DNA of 39,052 bases from CAIVAT01 sp037141055 (GTDB taxonomy: Bacteria; Bacteroidota; Bacteroidia; Bacteroidales; FEN-979): assembly GCA_037141055.1 (NCBI GenBank), contig JBAXDH010000021.1, forward strand, positions 1 through 39,052. The letters are read 5' to 3'. A program made the position numbers and the translations under genes. Below the pieces are notes generated by a model. The model made no database searches, was not told the origin of the DNA, and saw only the letters and a program-made list of their open reading frames with translations. Shown piece by piece: positions 27,027 to 34,593 of the stretch; position 1 is the first letter of the stretch, and the number at the start of each line of letters is the position of its first letter.

Positions 27027-27042
27027 CTTGAAATTAAAGATT

Positions 27043-27867
27043 ATGTCAACACCAATATCATTCAGGAATGTAACGAAAGTTACCACGCATGTGCTCCAGG
27101 AAATGAAGCTAAAAGGCGAGAAAATCGCCATGCTGACTGCCTATGATTATTCCTTTGCCAGGATACTGGACAGCACTGGCATCGATGTGATTCTTGTCGG
27201 AGATTCAGCCTCGAATGTCATGGCAGGACATTCCTCCACCCTGCCCATCACCCTGAACGAAATGATTTATCACGGGGTTTCGGTCGTGAGAGCGGTAAAG
27301 CGTGCCCTTGTTGTGGTCGATCTGCCATTCGGAACGTACCAGGGCAATTCCAAGGAAGCGCTGAATTCAGCCATACGCATCATGAAGGAATGTGGTGCTG
27401 ACGCGGTAAAACTCGAGGGAGGAAAGGAGATCATCGAATCGGTCGACCGCATCCTTTCTGCCGGCATCCCTGTGATGGGGCACCTCGGACTAACGCCCCA
27501 GTCGATCCATAAATTCGGAACCTATGTTGTTCGGGCCACCAATGAAGAAGAAGCAGGAAAGTTGCTTGCCGACGCCCAATTGCTGGAAAAAGCCGGATGT
27601 TTTGCCATAGTCCTTGAAAAAATCCCCGCCACCCTGGGTGCCAAAGTGACACAGGCGGTGCGAATCCCGATCATCGGGATCGGCGCCGGCAAATATGTGG
27701 ACGGCCAGGTTTTGGTGCTGCACGACATGCTCGGCATCACCATGGACTTTTCGCCGCGTTTCCTGCGCCGGTATCAAAACCTGTCGGAAGAGGTGCGCGG
27801 TGCAGTCAATACTTACATCCAGGATGTGAAAACACTCGATTTTCCCAATGAGAAAGAACAGTATTGA
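27043..27867 (+). CDS. panB: 3-methyl-2-oxobutanoate hydroxymethyltransferase
   Basis: Transfers a hydroxymethyl group from 5,10-methylene-tetrahydrofolate to 2-oxoisovalerate, giving ketopantoate, the first committed step to pantothenate and CoA. The 274-residue length is normal. Seen: MLTAYDYSFARI, the metal and substrate motif ILVGDSASNVMAGH, VVVDLPFGTYQG, DAVKLEGG, PVMGHLGLTPQS, and IPIIGIGAGKYVDGQVLVLHDMLG. I chose ATG 27043; an in-frame TTG at 27028 would begin right at the -7 promoter element. The 3' end overlaps the pseudouridine synthase gene by 20 bp, so this is the first gene of a plus-strand operon. No other pantothenate gene is in the window. Confidence 0.97.
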   Translation: MSTPISFRNVTKVTTHVLQEMKLKGEKIAMLTAYDYSFARILDSTGIDVILVGDSASNVMAGHSSTLPITLNEMIYHGVSVVRAVKRALVVVDLPFGTYQGNSKEALNSAIRIMKECGADAVKLEGGKEIIESVDRILSAGIPVMGHLGLTPQSIHKFGTYVVRATNEEEAGKLLADAQLLEKAGCFAIVLEKIPATLGAKVTQAVRIPIIGIGAGKYVDGQVLVLHDMLGITMDFSPRFLRRYQNLSEEVRGAVNTYIQDVKTLDFPNEKEQY

Positions 27868-28564
27868 CCGGGATATCCTGTACGAAGACAACCATCTGAT
27901 CATCATTAACAAAAGGCCTTCCGACATCGTCCAGGGAGATAAAACCGGGGATGAGCCGCTGAGTGAAGTCCTTAAATCCTACATCAAGCTCAAATACAGC
28001 AAACCCGGGGAGGCTTTCCTGGGAGTCGTGCACCGGCTCGACCGCCCGGTGAGCGGCGCGCTGGTTTTTGCCAGAACATCAAAGTCTTTGTCCAGGCTGA
28101 ACATCATGCTGCGAGATGGCGAAATCCGCAAGGTATACTGGGCGGTTGTTAAAAACAAACCGCCAAAAACCGAAGATCATCTCGTGCAATATCTCACCCG
28201 GAATGAAGAAAAAAACAAATCGTACGTTCATGACCACCCGGTTGCCGGATCACAGAAATCTGAACTGATTTACAGGCTCATCGCCCAAAGTGACGGATAT
28301 TTCCTGCTTGAAATCAAACTGTTGACGGGGCGTCATCACCAGATCAGGGCGCAGCTCAGCGCGATGGGCTGCCCGGTAAAAGGGGATCTTAAGTATGGTT
28401 TCCCAAGGTCAAACCCGGGCGGGTTTATTCATCTCCACGCTCGTACCATTGAGTTCCTCCACCCTGTAAAAAAGGAGATTCTTCGGATCGTTGCCAACCC
28501 GCCCCAGGATAAACTGTGGGATTTTTTTACGGCGAACAGCCATCCTGTTATCCCCCTGATATGA
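27848..28564 (+). CDS. RluA-family RNA pseudouridine synthase
   Basis: Isomerises uridine to pseudouridine in structured RNA. The 238-residue protein is the short form without an S4 domain. Seen: ILYEDNHLIIINKRPSDIVQ near the start, the catalytic motif HRLDRPVSGALVFARTSKS (62-80; D65 is the expected nucleophile), YWAVV, LLTGRHHQIRAQLSAMGCPV, and IHLHARTIEFLHP. The ATG at 27848 lies inside panB (20-bp overlap) and the stop overlaps the next start by 4 bp (ATGA), both signs of translational coupling. The exact target, rRNA or tRNA position, cannot be told from sequence. Confidence 0.93.
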   Translation: MRKNSIDRDILYEDNHLIIINKRPSDIVQGDKTGDEPLSEVLKSYIKLKYSKPGEAFLGVVHRLDRPVSGALVFARTSKSLSRLNIMLRDGEIRKVYWAVVKNKPPKTEDHLVQYLTRNEEKNKSYVHDHPVAGSQKSELIYRLIAQSDGYFLLEIKLLTGRHHQIRAQLSAMGCPVKGDLKYGFPRSNPGGFIHLHARTIEFLHPVKKEILRIVANPPQDKLWDFFTANSHPVIPLI

Positions 28565-29355
28565 GCCGTATGTATGCATCACCGGATACCACTGCCGACA
28601 GGCAAAGCATTGCGTTCCCGCAAACGGTCTACGCTAAGTCAGCATTCACTGCTCATCATCTGCGACCGACTGATTTTCAAACAAAAAAAATTGATCACTT
28701 TCAACCTGACTGGGTTCTGGCAATCCTGGTATTCTGTTTTATTCTTTTGGCATGGGTCCAGTTCTTCTATCCCAAAAGAATTCAGCAGATTTTCCGGGCC
28801 CCTTTCTCCAGGCGGTTTATCAATCAGCTCACACGTGACGGCAACCTGTTCAGGGAACGCATCACCATTGCGATGGGCATGATCTTTCTTTTCACCTGTT
28901 CGCTGTTTCTTTATGAATTTAACCGCCAAATCCTTGGATTTTCATTCAAAGGAATATCGGCAATCTCTTTATATGGACTGATTACCATTTTAATTATTTG
29001 CTTCTTGGCTGCCAAAGTGGCATTGATGCGATTCCTGGGCGCAATTTTCAAAACCAGGGGCACCACCAACAACTACCTGCTCAACCAGCTGATATTTGCC
29101 CTGGTAACAGGTCCGGTTCTGCTGACAGTCCTCGTTTTTATCGTTTACCTGAACGTAGCTTTCCTCTTATACATCTGCCTGTCGTTGCTTGTTGCTCTCC
29201 TTTTGTTCGGATTCGTGCGAGGTTTTTTTATAGGGATGACACTGACGAAGTTTTCGTATTTATTTTTATTTGTGTATCTTTGCAGCCTCGAAATTTTACC
29301 CCTGCTGGTTCTCTTAAAAATCCTGATTATTTTCACAAAAACCGCAGGGGCGTAA
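28561..29355 (+). CDS. DUF4271 membrane protein
   Basis: A 264-residue inner-membrane protein of a family confined to Bacteroidota. After a ~55-residue polar N-terminus come about six hydrophobic segments, roughly residues 57-75, 105-125, 132-155, 175-200, 203-222 and 228-260. The C-terminal YLFLFVYLCSLEILPLLVLL is the family hallmark. I chose ATG 28561 because it overlaps the upstream stop as ATGA; an earlier in-frame ATG at 28516 would sit deep inside the pseudouridine synthase gene. The neighbour downstream is hemD, an arrangement I recall as common in the phylum. Function unknown. Confidence 0.85.
   Translation: MSRMYASPDTTADRQSIAFPQTVYAKSAFTAHHLRPTDFQTKKIDHFQPDWVLAILVFCFILLAWVQFFYPKRIQQIFRAPFSRRFINQLTRDGNLFRERITIAMGMIFLFTCSLFLYEFNRQILGFSFKGISAISLYGLITILIICFLAAKVALMRFLGAIFKTRGTTNNYLLNQLIFALVTGPVLLTVLVFIVYLNVAFLLYICLSLLVALLLFGFVRGFFIGMTLTKFSYLFLFVYLCSLEILPLLVLLKILIIFTKTAGA
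29251..29282 (+). promoter_or_regulatory. Internal promoter before hemD
   Basis: TATCTTTG (29275-29282) is an exact TAnnTTTG. An imperfect -33 (TTTTCG, 29251-29256) precedes it by 18 bases. It lies within the 3' end of the DUF4271 gene and would give hemD a leader of about 100 bases. Confidence 0.5.
29299..29350 (+). other. Hairpin in the hemD leader
   Basis: CCCCTGCTGGTT (29299-29310) can pair with AACCGCAGGGG (29340-29350), giving 11 bp with one bulged T and a 29-base loop. It ends three bases before the DUF4271 stop codon. No T-run follows, so it is not a classical terminator; it could stabilise or regulate the hemD leader. Confidence 0.45.
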
Positions 29356-29391
29356 GTGTTTGGAGAGTGTGCACATTAATACGATACGACT

Positions 29392-30144
29392 TTGAAAATA
29401 AAGAATATCCTGGTTTCCCAGCCTCAGCCCATCGATTTTGAGAAATCACCTTATGGTGAGATAGCACGAAAATTCAATGTCAATATCACTTTTCGCAAAT
29501 TTTTCAAAATTGACGGCATTCCTGCGAAGGATTTTCGCAAAGACAAGGTTAACATCCAGGATTACACAGCCGTAATCTTCACCTCGCGCAATGCCGTTGA
29601 TCACTATTTCAGGATATGCAAGGAGATGCGCATTGATGTTCCGGAGACGATGAAATATTTCAGCATCTCCGAATCAACAGCCTACTACCTTCAAAAGTAC
29701 GTTCAGTTCAGGAAGCGGAAAATCTTCCACAGCAAGGAGAGTTATTCCAACCTGATTGAACTGATCAAAAAGCACAAAACAGAAAAATTTCTTCTCCCCT
29801 GCTCTGATATTCACAAGCAGGAGATTCCCATCATGCTTGAAGAAAACAAGATCCAATACAAGAAAGCTATTATTTACCGCACGCTTGCCAGTGACTTGTC
29901 CGATATTGATATAAAGAACTATGACCTGCTTGTGTTTTTCAGTCCATCAGGAATTAAATCTCTTTTCAAAAATTATCCGGATTTTGTGCAGGGCGATACT
30001 GCGATCGGCGCTTTTGGACCTACGACCCATAAGGCAGTAAGTGATGCCGGCCTCACGCTCAATGTGGAAGCCCCCACCCAGGCGGCTGCATCCATGACCT
30101 CAGCCATTGAACAGTTCCTTCAGAACGAAGCAAAAAAGAAGTAA
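29392..30144 (+). CDS. hemD: Uroporphyrinogen-III synthase
   Basis: Closes and inverts ring D of hydroxymethylbilane to uroporphyrinogen III in tetrapyrrole (haem, sirohaem, cobalamin) synthesis. A 250-residue protein of the Bacteroidota type, with two alternating alpha/beta domains: KIKNILVSQPQP at the start, YTAVIFTSRNAVDHYF (~61-76), SISESTAYYLQKY, YDLLVFFSPSGIKSLF (~183-198), and GAFGPTTHKAVSDAG (~210-224). The start is TTG at 29392: an in-frame stop lies five codons upstream, and the conserved N-terminus begins right here, with no ATG until far inside. It has a possible own promoter, while its position also fits read-through from panB. No other haem gene is nearby. Confidence 0.92.
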   Translation: MKIKNILVSQPQPIDFEKSPYGEIARKFNVNITFRKFFKIDGIPAKDFRKDKVNIQDYTAVIFTSRNAVDHYFRICKEMRIDVPETMKYFSISESTAYYLQKYVQFRKRKIFHSKESYSNLIELIKKHKTEKFLLPCSDIHKQEIPIMLEENKIQYKKAIIYRTLASDLSDIDIKNYDLLVFFSPSGIKSLFKNYPDFVQGDTAIGAFGPTTHKAVSDAGLTLNVEAPTQAAASMTSAIEQFLQNEAKKK

Positions 30145-30198
30145 ACAGGGTTATTTTTCGCCATTTACCGGATCTGTCCGGGCATTTCATCTTAAATC

Positions 30199-30591
30199 AT
30201 GAAACAGACGTTTTCCAAAGATGAGCGGCTTTGCAGCCACCGGCTGATCAGCACGCTGTTTTCAAAAGGGAAGACATTTCACCTGAAACCATTCCGGATC
30301 ACATGGTTACGACAACCGCAGGAGGATTCGTCTATGGCACAGGTCATGATGAGCGTGCCGAAATACAACTTTCGCCAGGCTGTGGACCGCAACCTGATCC
30401 GGCGCCGGATGAAGGAAGCCTACCGGCTGAACAAACAGCCGTTTTACGATCAACTTTCCCAAAACGGGCACCGGGTTGTTTTCTGCATCACGTATACAGC
30501 CAAAGAAATTGTGGCTTACGACCTTATAGATGCCAAAATAATTTTACTTTTACATCGTTTAATTGAAGAAAATGAAAAGGTTACTGGGTAG
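30199..30591 (+). CDS. rnpA: Ribonuclease P protein component
   Basis: Protein subunit that helps the RNase P RNA cut 5' leaders from tRNA precursors. A 130-residue basic protein with the family signature AVDRNLIRRRMKEAYRLNK (~61-79) and the N-terminal FSKDERLCSHRLISTLFSKGK. The ATG at 30199 is 54 bp after hemD. The 3' end overlaps yidD by 20 bp. In many bacteria rnpA follows rpmH near the origin; here it sits between hemD and yidD without rpmH. Confidence 0.96.
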   Translation: MKQTFSKDERLCSHRLISTLFSKGKTFHLKPFRITWLRQPQEDSSMAQVMMSVPKYNFRQAVDRNLIRRRMKEAYRLNKQPFYDQLSQNGHRVVFCITYTAKEIVAYDLIDAKIILLLHRLIEENEKVTG

Positions 30592-30793
30592 TTTCTTCAT
30601 TTTACTCATCCGGTTTTACCAGGGAGCGATTTCTCCATACCTCGTGTCTTCGTGCCGCTTTTCACCCAGTTGTTCGGTATATGGAATCGAAGCTATCGTG
30701 AAATACGGACCTTTTCGCGGCGGATGGATGACCCTTAAACGCCTCGGCAGATGCCATCCGTGGGGCGGGAACGGGTATGATCCGGTGAGGTAG
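30572..30793 (+). CDS. yidD: Membrane protein insertion efficiency factor YidD
   Basis: A 73-residue protein that assists YidC-dependent insertion of inner-membrane proteins. Seen: an N-terminal amphipathic/hydrophobic helix (LLGSFFILLIRFYQGAISPY), the cysteine motif SSCRFSPSCSVYGIEAI, and GPFRGGWMTLKRLGRCHPWG. I chose ATG 30572; a TTG nine bases upstream would add only three residues. It overlaps the end of rnpA by 20 bp, the usual rnpA-yidD coupling, but yidC does not follow. Confidence 0.95.
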   Translation: MKRLLGSFFILLIRFYQGAISPYLVSSCRFSPSCSVYGIEAIVKYGPFRGGWMTLKRLGRCHPWGGNGYDPVR

Positions 30794-30809
30794 AAGGGTG
30801 TTGATTTAG

Positions 30810-30833
30810 TGAAATGGTGTAATGGCGAAATTT
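30810..30833. repeat. Intergenic tandem octamer array, degenerate (3 units)
   Basis: TGAAATGG, TGTAATGG and CGAAATTT lie end to end between yidD and the S41 protease gene. They are the same octamer as at 25946-25969 with some decay. An in-frame ATG at 30822 falls inside it and is probably not a start. Confidence 0.6.
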
Positions 30834-30857
30834 AGAAATTGTGTAATACAGAATGAA

Positions 30858-32579
30858 ATGAAACGAATTGCAGGATATATATTATTAATGTTGGTTTTTG
30901 CAGCCGCTGTTCCGGAGATCAGGGCGCAGGCGCCGAATCAGCAGGGGTTCGAGATCATGAAGAACCTCGACATTTATTCCAACCTGATCAAGGAACTGAA
31001 CCAGGATTATGTCGATGAGATCAACCCGGGGGAACTGACCCAGACCGGTATCGAAGCCATGCTGGAATCACTTGACCCGTATACCAATTTCATCCCCGAA
31101 TCGCAGGTTGAGGATTATAAATTCATCACCACCGGTCAATATGGAGGAATTGGCTCACTCATCCATCAGCAGGGTGACTATATCGTCATCTCGGAACCGT
31201 ATGAAGGCTCCCCCTCGGATAAATCGGGACTCAAAGCCGGTGATAAAATACTGGAAGTCAACGGGAAGGTGGCCAAAGGCAGGTCATACGAAGATGTCAG
31301 TTCGATCCTGAAAGGCCAGGCCGGGACAACGGTGAACGTCATCATTCAGCGCGATGGTGAAAGCAAACCCTTTGAAAAAACCATTACCCGTGAAAACATC
31401 AAGATCGACAACATTCCTTATTCGGGGATGCTGGACGAGAATACCGGTTACATCAAACTTACAGGATTTACTCAGAATGCGGCCAAGGAACTTAAACAGG
31501 CATACCTGAAGCTGAAAGAAGGCAATCAACTGAAAGGAATAATCATTGATTTGCGCGGCAATGGCGGCGGTTTGCTCAACGAGGCCGTGGATATTGCCAA
31601 CATCTTCGTGGAACGCGGTCAGGAGATCGTAAGCACAAGGGGGAAAATGGCCGACAAAAACCGGTCGCATCTCACCATGAGTCCGCCGGTAGATTTAAGC
31701 ATCCCCATCGTGGTGCTTGTAGACAGGTCGAGCGCCTCGGCAAGCGAAATTCTTGCGGGTTCTCTCCAGGACCTTGACCGCGCAGTGATTGTGGGCCAGC
31801 GCACCTTCGGCAAAGGCCTTGTTCAGAACGTGGTTCCTCTCTCATACAATGCCCAGATGAAGATTACCGTTGCCAAGTACTACATTCCCAGCGGGCGATG
31901 CATCCAGGCCATCGATTACGAGCATAAGAAAAAAGACGGCTCCTTCGGCAAAATTCCCGACTCCCTGATCAGGGCATTTAAAACCAGGAACGGACGAATT
32001 GTTTACGACGGCGGCGGTATTATTCCTGACGCTTTTACAAAACCGAGGTCATTCAGCAACCTGGCCATGGCACTTTACAGCAAATACCTCGTGTTTGACT
32101 TTGCCACAAAATATGCCCGCGAGCATGCTTCCATCCCCCCGGCAGATGCATTTGAGATCAGTGATTCACTTTACAGCAGTTTTATCAATTATATTACAGG
32201 AAAAGACTACTCCTATAAAACAAAAAGCGAGCGTGCTCTCGAAGATCTGAAAAACGTTGCGTTGAAAGAAAACTATTTCAACGCCATGACGGAAGAATAT
32301 GACCATCTCAAAACCCGCATGGAGAAAGACAAGCAGGAAGATCTGCAAAAATACAACGACCAGGTGAAAGAACTTCTGAAAATGGAAATCGTCACACGGT
32401 ATTATTACCAGAAGGGAAAAATCGTTGCCGCCCTCAAGCATGATCCTGAAATCGCAGATGCCATCGCGACCCTCAAAGACACGGAAAAATACAACGGGAT
32501 CCTCTCGGGAAAATATGTGCAGCCAAAGCCTGAGATTCCCATGAAAGGCGAAGATGACGATGAAAACCCGGTTGAATAA
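30858..32579 (+). CDS. S41-family C-terminal processing peptidase with PDZ domain
   Basis: A 573-residue periplasmic serine protease of the CtpA/Prc type, which trims or degrades exported proteins at the C-terminus. I start it at ATG 30858, which gives the signal peptide MKRIAGYILLMLVFAAAVPE ending near RAQ; an in-frame ATG 36 bases upstream lies in repeat sequence. Domains: N-terminal helical part, PDZ (~95-175; GGIGSLI, SGLKAGDKILEVNG), then the protease core with GIIIDLRGNGGG (~225-240), catalytic serine region DRSSASASEILAG (289-301) and the catalytic lysine in GQRTFGKGLVQ (~315). A charged helical tail ends the protein. It is followed 9 bp later by cdd in the same operon. Confidence 0.95.
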   Translation: MKRIAGYILLMLVFAAAVPEIRAQAPNQQGFEIMKNLDIYSNLIKELNQDYVDEINPGELTQTGIEAMLESLDPYTNFIPESQVEDYKFITTGQYGGIGSLIHQQGDYIVISEPYEGSPSDKSGLKAGDKILEVNGKVAKGRSYEDVSSILKGQAGTTVNVIIQRDGESKPFEKTITRENIKIDNIPYSGMLDENTGYIKLTGFTQNAAKELKQAYLKLKEGNQLKGIIIDLRGNGGGLLNEAVDIANIFVERGQEIVSTRGKMADKNRSHLTMSPPVDLSIPIVVLVDRSSASASEILAGSLQDLDRAVIVGQRTFGKGLVQNVVPLSYNAQMKITVAKYYIPSGRCIQAIDYEHKKKDGSFGKIPDSLIRAFKTRNGRIVYDGGGIIPDAFTKPRSFSNLAMALYSKYLVFDFATKYAREHASIPPADAFEISDSLYSSFINYITGKDYSYKTKSERALEDLKNVALKENYFNAMTEEYDHLKTRMEKDKQEDLQKYNDQVKELLKMEIVTRYYYQKGKIVAALKHDPEIADAIATLKDTEKYNGILSGKYVQPKPEIPMKGEDDDENPVE

Positions 32580-32588
32580 ATCCATCTC

Positions 32589-33077
32589 ATGAAACAAATC
32601 ACACACTCTTTTGATTACCAGGTATTTGATTCTTCCTTAGAATTGCAGTCTGCCGACAGGGAATTACTCGACAAAGCCAAGGGTGCCATCTCCGGTTCCT
32701 ATGCGCCATATTCCCGGTATCACGTGGGTGCGGCGGTTAAACTTGCAAACGGGGTTGTTTTCACCGGGAGCAACCAGGAGAACATGTCGTTCCCTGCGGG
32801 TTTGTGCGCCGAAAGAGTGGCTGTTTTTGCCGCATCATCAAATTTCCCCGGGGTCCCCGTCGCGTCCATTGCGATCAGCGCCCTTTCCGACGAATTCGAA
32901 GTTTCAGACCCGGTTCCGCCTTGCGGGATGTGCAGGCAGGCCGTCGTTGAATATGAAATGAAATTCAACAATAAAATCCGGATCATTCTCGGCGGACAAA
33001 CCGGGAAGGTCTTTATCTTTAATGGTATGGGAAGCCTCCTGCCTCTGGCATTCCAGGAAAAAGGGCTTGCAAAATAA
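32589..33077 (+). CDS. cdd: Cytidine deaminase
   Basis: Deaminates cytidine and deoxycytidine to uridine and deoxyuridine for pyrimidine salvage. The 162-residue length fits the zinc-dependent homotetrameric class with a ~20-residue N-terminal extension. Seen: YAPYSRYHVGAAV, TGSNQENMSFPAGLCAERVA with the zinc-ligand cysteine and the proton-shuttle glutamate (CAE), and PPCGMCRQAVVE with two more zinc cysteines. It lies 9 bp after the protease gene and 31 bp before the ChaN-like gene. Confidence 0.96.
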   Translation: MKQITHSFDYQVFDSSLELQSADRELLDKAKGAISGSYAPYSRYHVGAAVKLANGVVFTGSNQENMSFPAGLCAERVAVFAASSNFPGVPVASIAISALSDEFEVSDPVPPCGMCRQAVVEYEMKFNNKIRIILGGQTGKVFIFNGMGSLLPLAFQEKGLAK

Positions 33078-33108
33078 CCATCAGCAAAAAACCGTAATTC
33101 AAAACTTT

Positions 33109-34005
33109 ATGAAATTAAAATCGTTCAAGCCGCTCTTCCTGATTTTGCTGCTGATTCCGTTCCTGGCAATGAAAAATGACAAAGCCGCCTATAAGGTTTT
33201 CAACAGCAAGGGCCATGCTGTCGATTATAAAGACATCCTTAAGGCCGCAAAAGAGTCGGACATCATTTTTTTCGGAGAACTTCACAAAAACCCGATCGCT
33301 CACTGGCTGGAGTTTGAACTTACCAAAGACATGTATGCCGAAAAAGGCTCAAAACTTGTGGTCGGCACTGAGATATTCGAAGTTGACAACCAGCTTCTTA
33401 TCAATGAATACCTGTCGAAGATGATCCGTAAAAAGGATTTCGAAGCCGAAGCCAAACTATGGCCGAACTACAAATCCGATTATGCCCCTATTGTTGATTA
33501 TGCACGTGAAAAGGGTATCAGGCTGGTGGCAACGAACATCCCGCGGCGGTTTGCTGCCCTGGTGAATATCAAAGGTTTTGAAGGGCTCGACAGCATCAAT
33601 GCGGCGGAACGCGGCATGATCGCACCCCTCCCGATCAAATACCCCGACTCGATGGAATGTTACGCATCAATTGCCAAAAATGTCGGGGACGGTGTGCCCG
33701 CCCACCTCATGGCCAATCTTGGAAAGGCCCAGGCCATTAAAGACGCAACAATGGCCCATTTTATCATGAAATACGGCGCGCTTGACGGAAAAACCATTCT
33801 TCATTTTAACGGTTCCTACCATACCGAAAACTACCAGGGCCTAGTCTGGTATGTTCAGCAGGCAATCCGCAAAACGAGTTTTGACCTTAAGATTCTTACG
33901 ATTACCTGCCTGGAACAGGAAAACATTGACACGATTTCTGCAAAGGATGCAGCCAGGGCCGATTTCAACATCATCATCCCGTCATCAATGCCAAACTCGC
34001 AGTAG
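33109..34005 (+). CDS. ChaN-like exported protein (haem-binding uptake family)
   Basis: A 298-residue protein whose N-terminus MKLKSFKPLFLILLLIPFLA is a signal peptide or anchor without a lipobox cysteine. The start ATG at 33109 was chosen because an earlier in-frame ATG (33022) lies inside cdd and would hide the signal. Family motifs seen: IIFFGELHKNPIAHWLEFEL (~47-66), VVGTEIFEVDNQ, YAREKGIRLVATNIPRRF, and HFNGSYHTENYQGLVWYV (~228-245). Relatives include Campylobacter ChaN, which binds haem between two subunits. Whether this one binds haem is not shown; the tyrosine/histidine ligands would need structural comparison. It is the last gene of the plus-strand operon. Confidence 0.85.
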   Translation: MKLKSFKPLFLILLLIPFLAMKNDKAAYKVFNSKGHAVDYKDILKAAKESDIIFFGELHKNPIAHWLEFELTKDMYAEKGSKLVVGTEIFEVDNQLLINEYLSKMIRKKDFEAEAKLWPNYKSDYAPIVDYAREKGIRLVATNIPRRFAALVNIKGFEGLDSINAAERGMIAPLPIKYPDSMECYASIAKNVGDGVPAHLMANLGKAQAIKDATMAHFIMKYGALDGKTILHFNGSYHTENYQGLVWYVQQAIRKTSFDLKILTITCLEQENIDTISAKDAARADFNIIIPSSMPNSQ

Positions 34006-34069
34006 GATAACCCGGAAAGTTCCCCACGCATCTTTGGGCCGTCCGGAATTGATTGTATACTTCGGCTAC

Positions 34070-34097
34070 TTGAGTTTGCAAAGAAAAGCAAACTCAA
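34070..34097. other. Intergenic hairpin
   Basis: TTGAGTTTGC (34070-34079) and GCAAACTCAA (34088-34097) form a perfect 10-bp stem with loop AAAGAAAA. No T-run follows on either strand, so terminator function is uncertain. It stands 8 bases before a larger dyad. Confidence 0.7.
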
Positions 34098-34105
34098 ACG
34101 CTCAG

Positions 34106-34158
34106 TATAACTGAATCTGAGCAGCTTTACAATTGTAAACCTGCCGAGATTCAGTATA
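34106..34158. repeat. 53-base near-perfect inverted repeat
   Basis: Centred at 34132/34133. From the outside in, the paired blocks are TATA, CTGAATCT/AGATTCAG, GCAG/CTGC and TTTACAATTGTAAA (a 14-base palindrome). Interruptions are one bulged A (34110), a two-base mismatch (34119-34120 with 34145-34146) and one single mismatch (34125 with 34140). It lies between convergent genes and ends one base before the GtrA-family stop codon. Confidence 0.85.
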
Positions 34159-34560
34159 TCAGGCGAACGTATAATAGGCGTTGATCAGGAAATTCCACAG
34201 CGTAACAACAAGCGTGGCCACCAGTTTGGATACATAGAAATTTACCTTGAATTTACCGGTCATTGCCCAGATGATCAGGAGGTTGATAAATAATCCTATG
34301 AGCGCAATGAAGAAAAACCTGGTGAACTCGAGCGCAATGTTCGGATTTGCGCTGTGAAACGTCCATACCCTGTTCATGAAATAGTTGGATGTTGCCGCCA
34401 GCGCAAAACCGCAGGTATTGGCAACATACTTCTGAATTTTAAGTATCTCCTTGCAGATAAACGTAGTTCCAAAATCCACAAAGACACCTGAAAACCCGAC
34501 GAGGGAAAATTTGATGAATTTCAGGAGAAAGGCTTCAGTGAAGAAAGACTGGAGGAGCAT
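34159..34560 (-). CDS. GtrA-family membrane protein
   Basis: A 133-residue inner-membrane protein with four predicted helices (about 14-34, 43-62, 78-101 and 109-131). Family motifs seen: LLKFIKFSLVGFSGVFVDFG, FALAATSNYFMNRVWTFHS, and the end WNFLINAYYTFA. GtrA proteins are thought to flip or otherwise handle lipid-linked sugars such as undecaprenyl-phosphate glucose for surface glycosylation. It lies 33 bp downstream of the M28 peptidase gene on the same strand and likely shares its transcript. No glycosyltransferase is adjacent, so the sugar is unknown. Confidence 0.92.
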   Translation of the reverse strand: MLLQSFFTEAFLLKFIKFSLVGFSGVFVDFGTTFICKEILKIQKYVANTCGFALAATSNYFMNRVWTFHSANPNIALEFTRFFFIALIGLFINLLIIWAMTGKFKVNFYVSKLVATLVVTLWNFLINAYYTFA

Positions 34561-34593
34561 ATTGACTTGGATTAAAATGTAATGCGGGATCGG

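Noticed and set aside
30822..30857. Upstream in-frame ATG for the S41 protease
   Set aside because: It lies in the octamer repeat array and would put 12 polar residues before a normal signal peptide starting at 30858.
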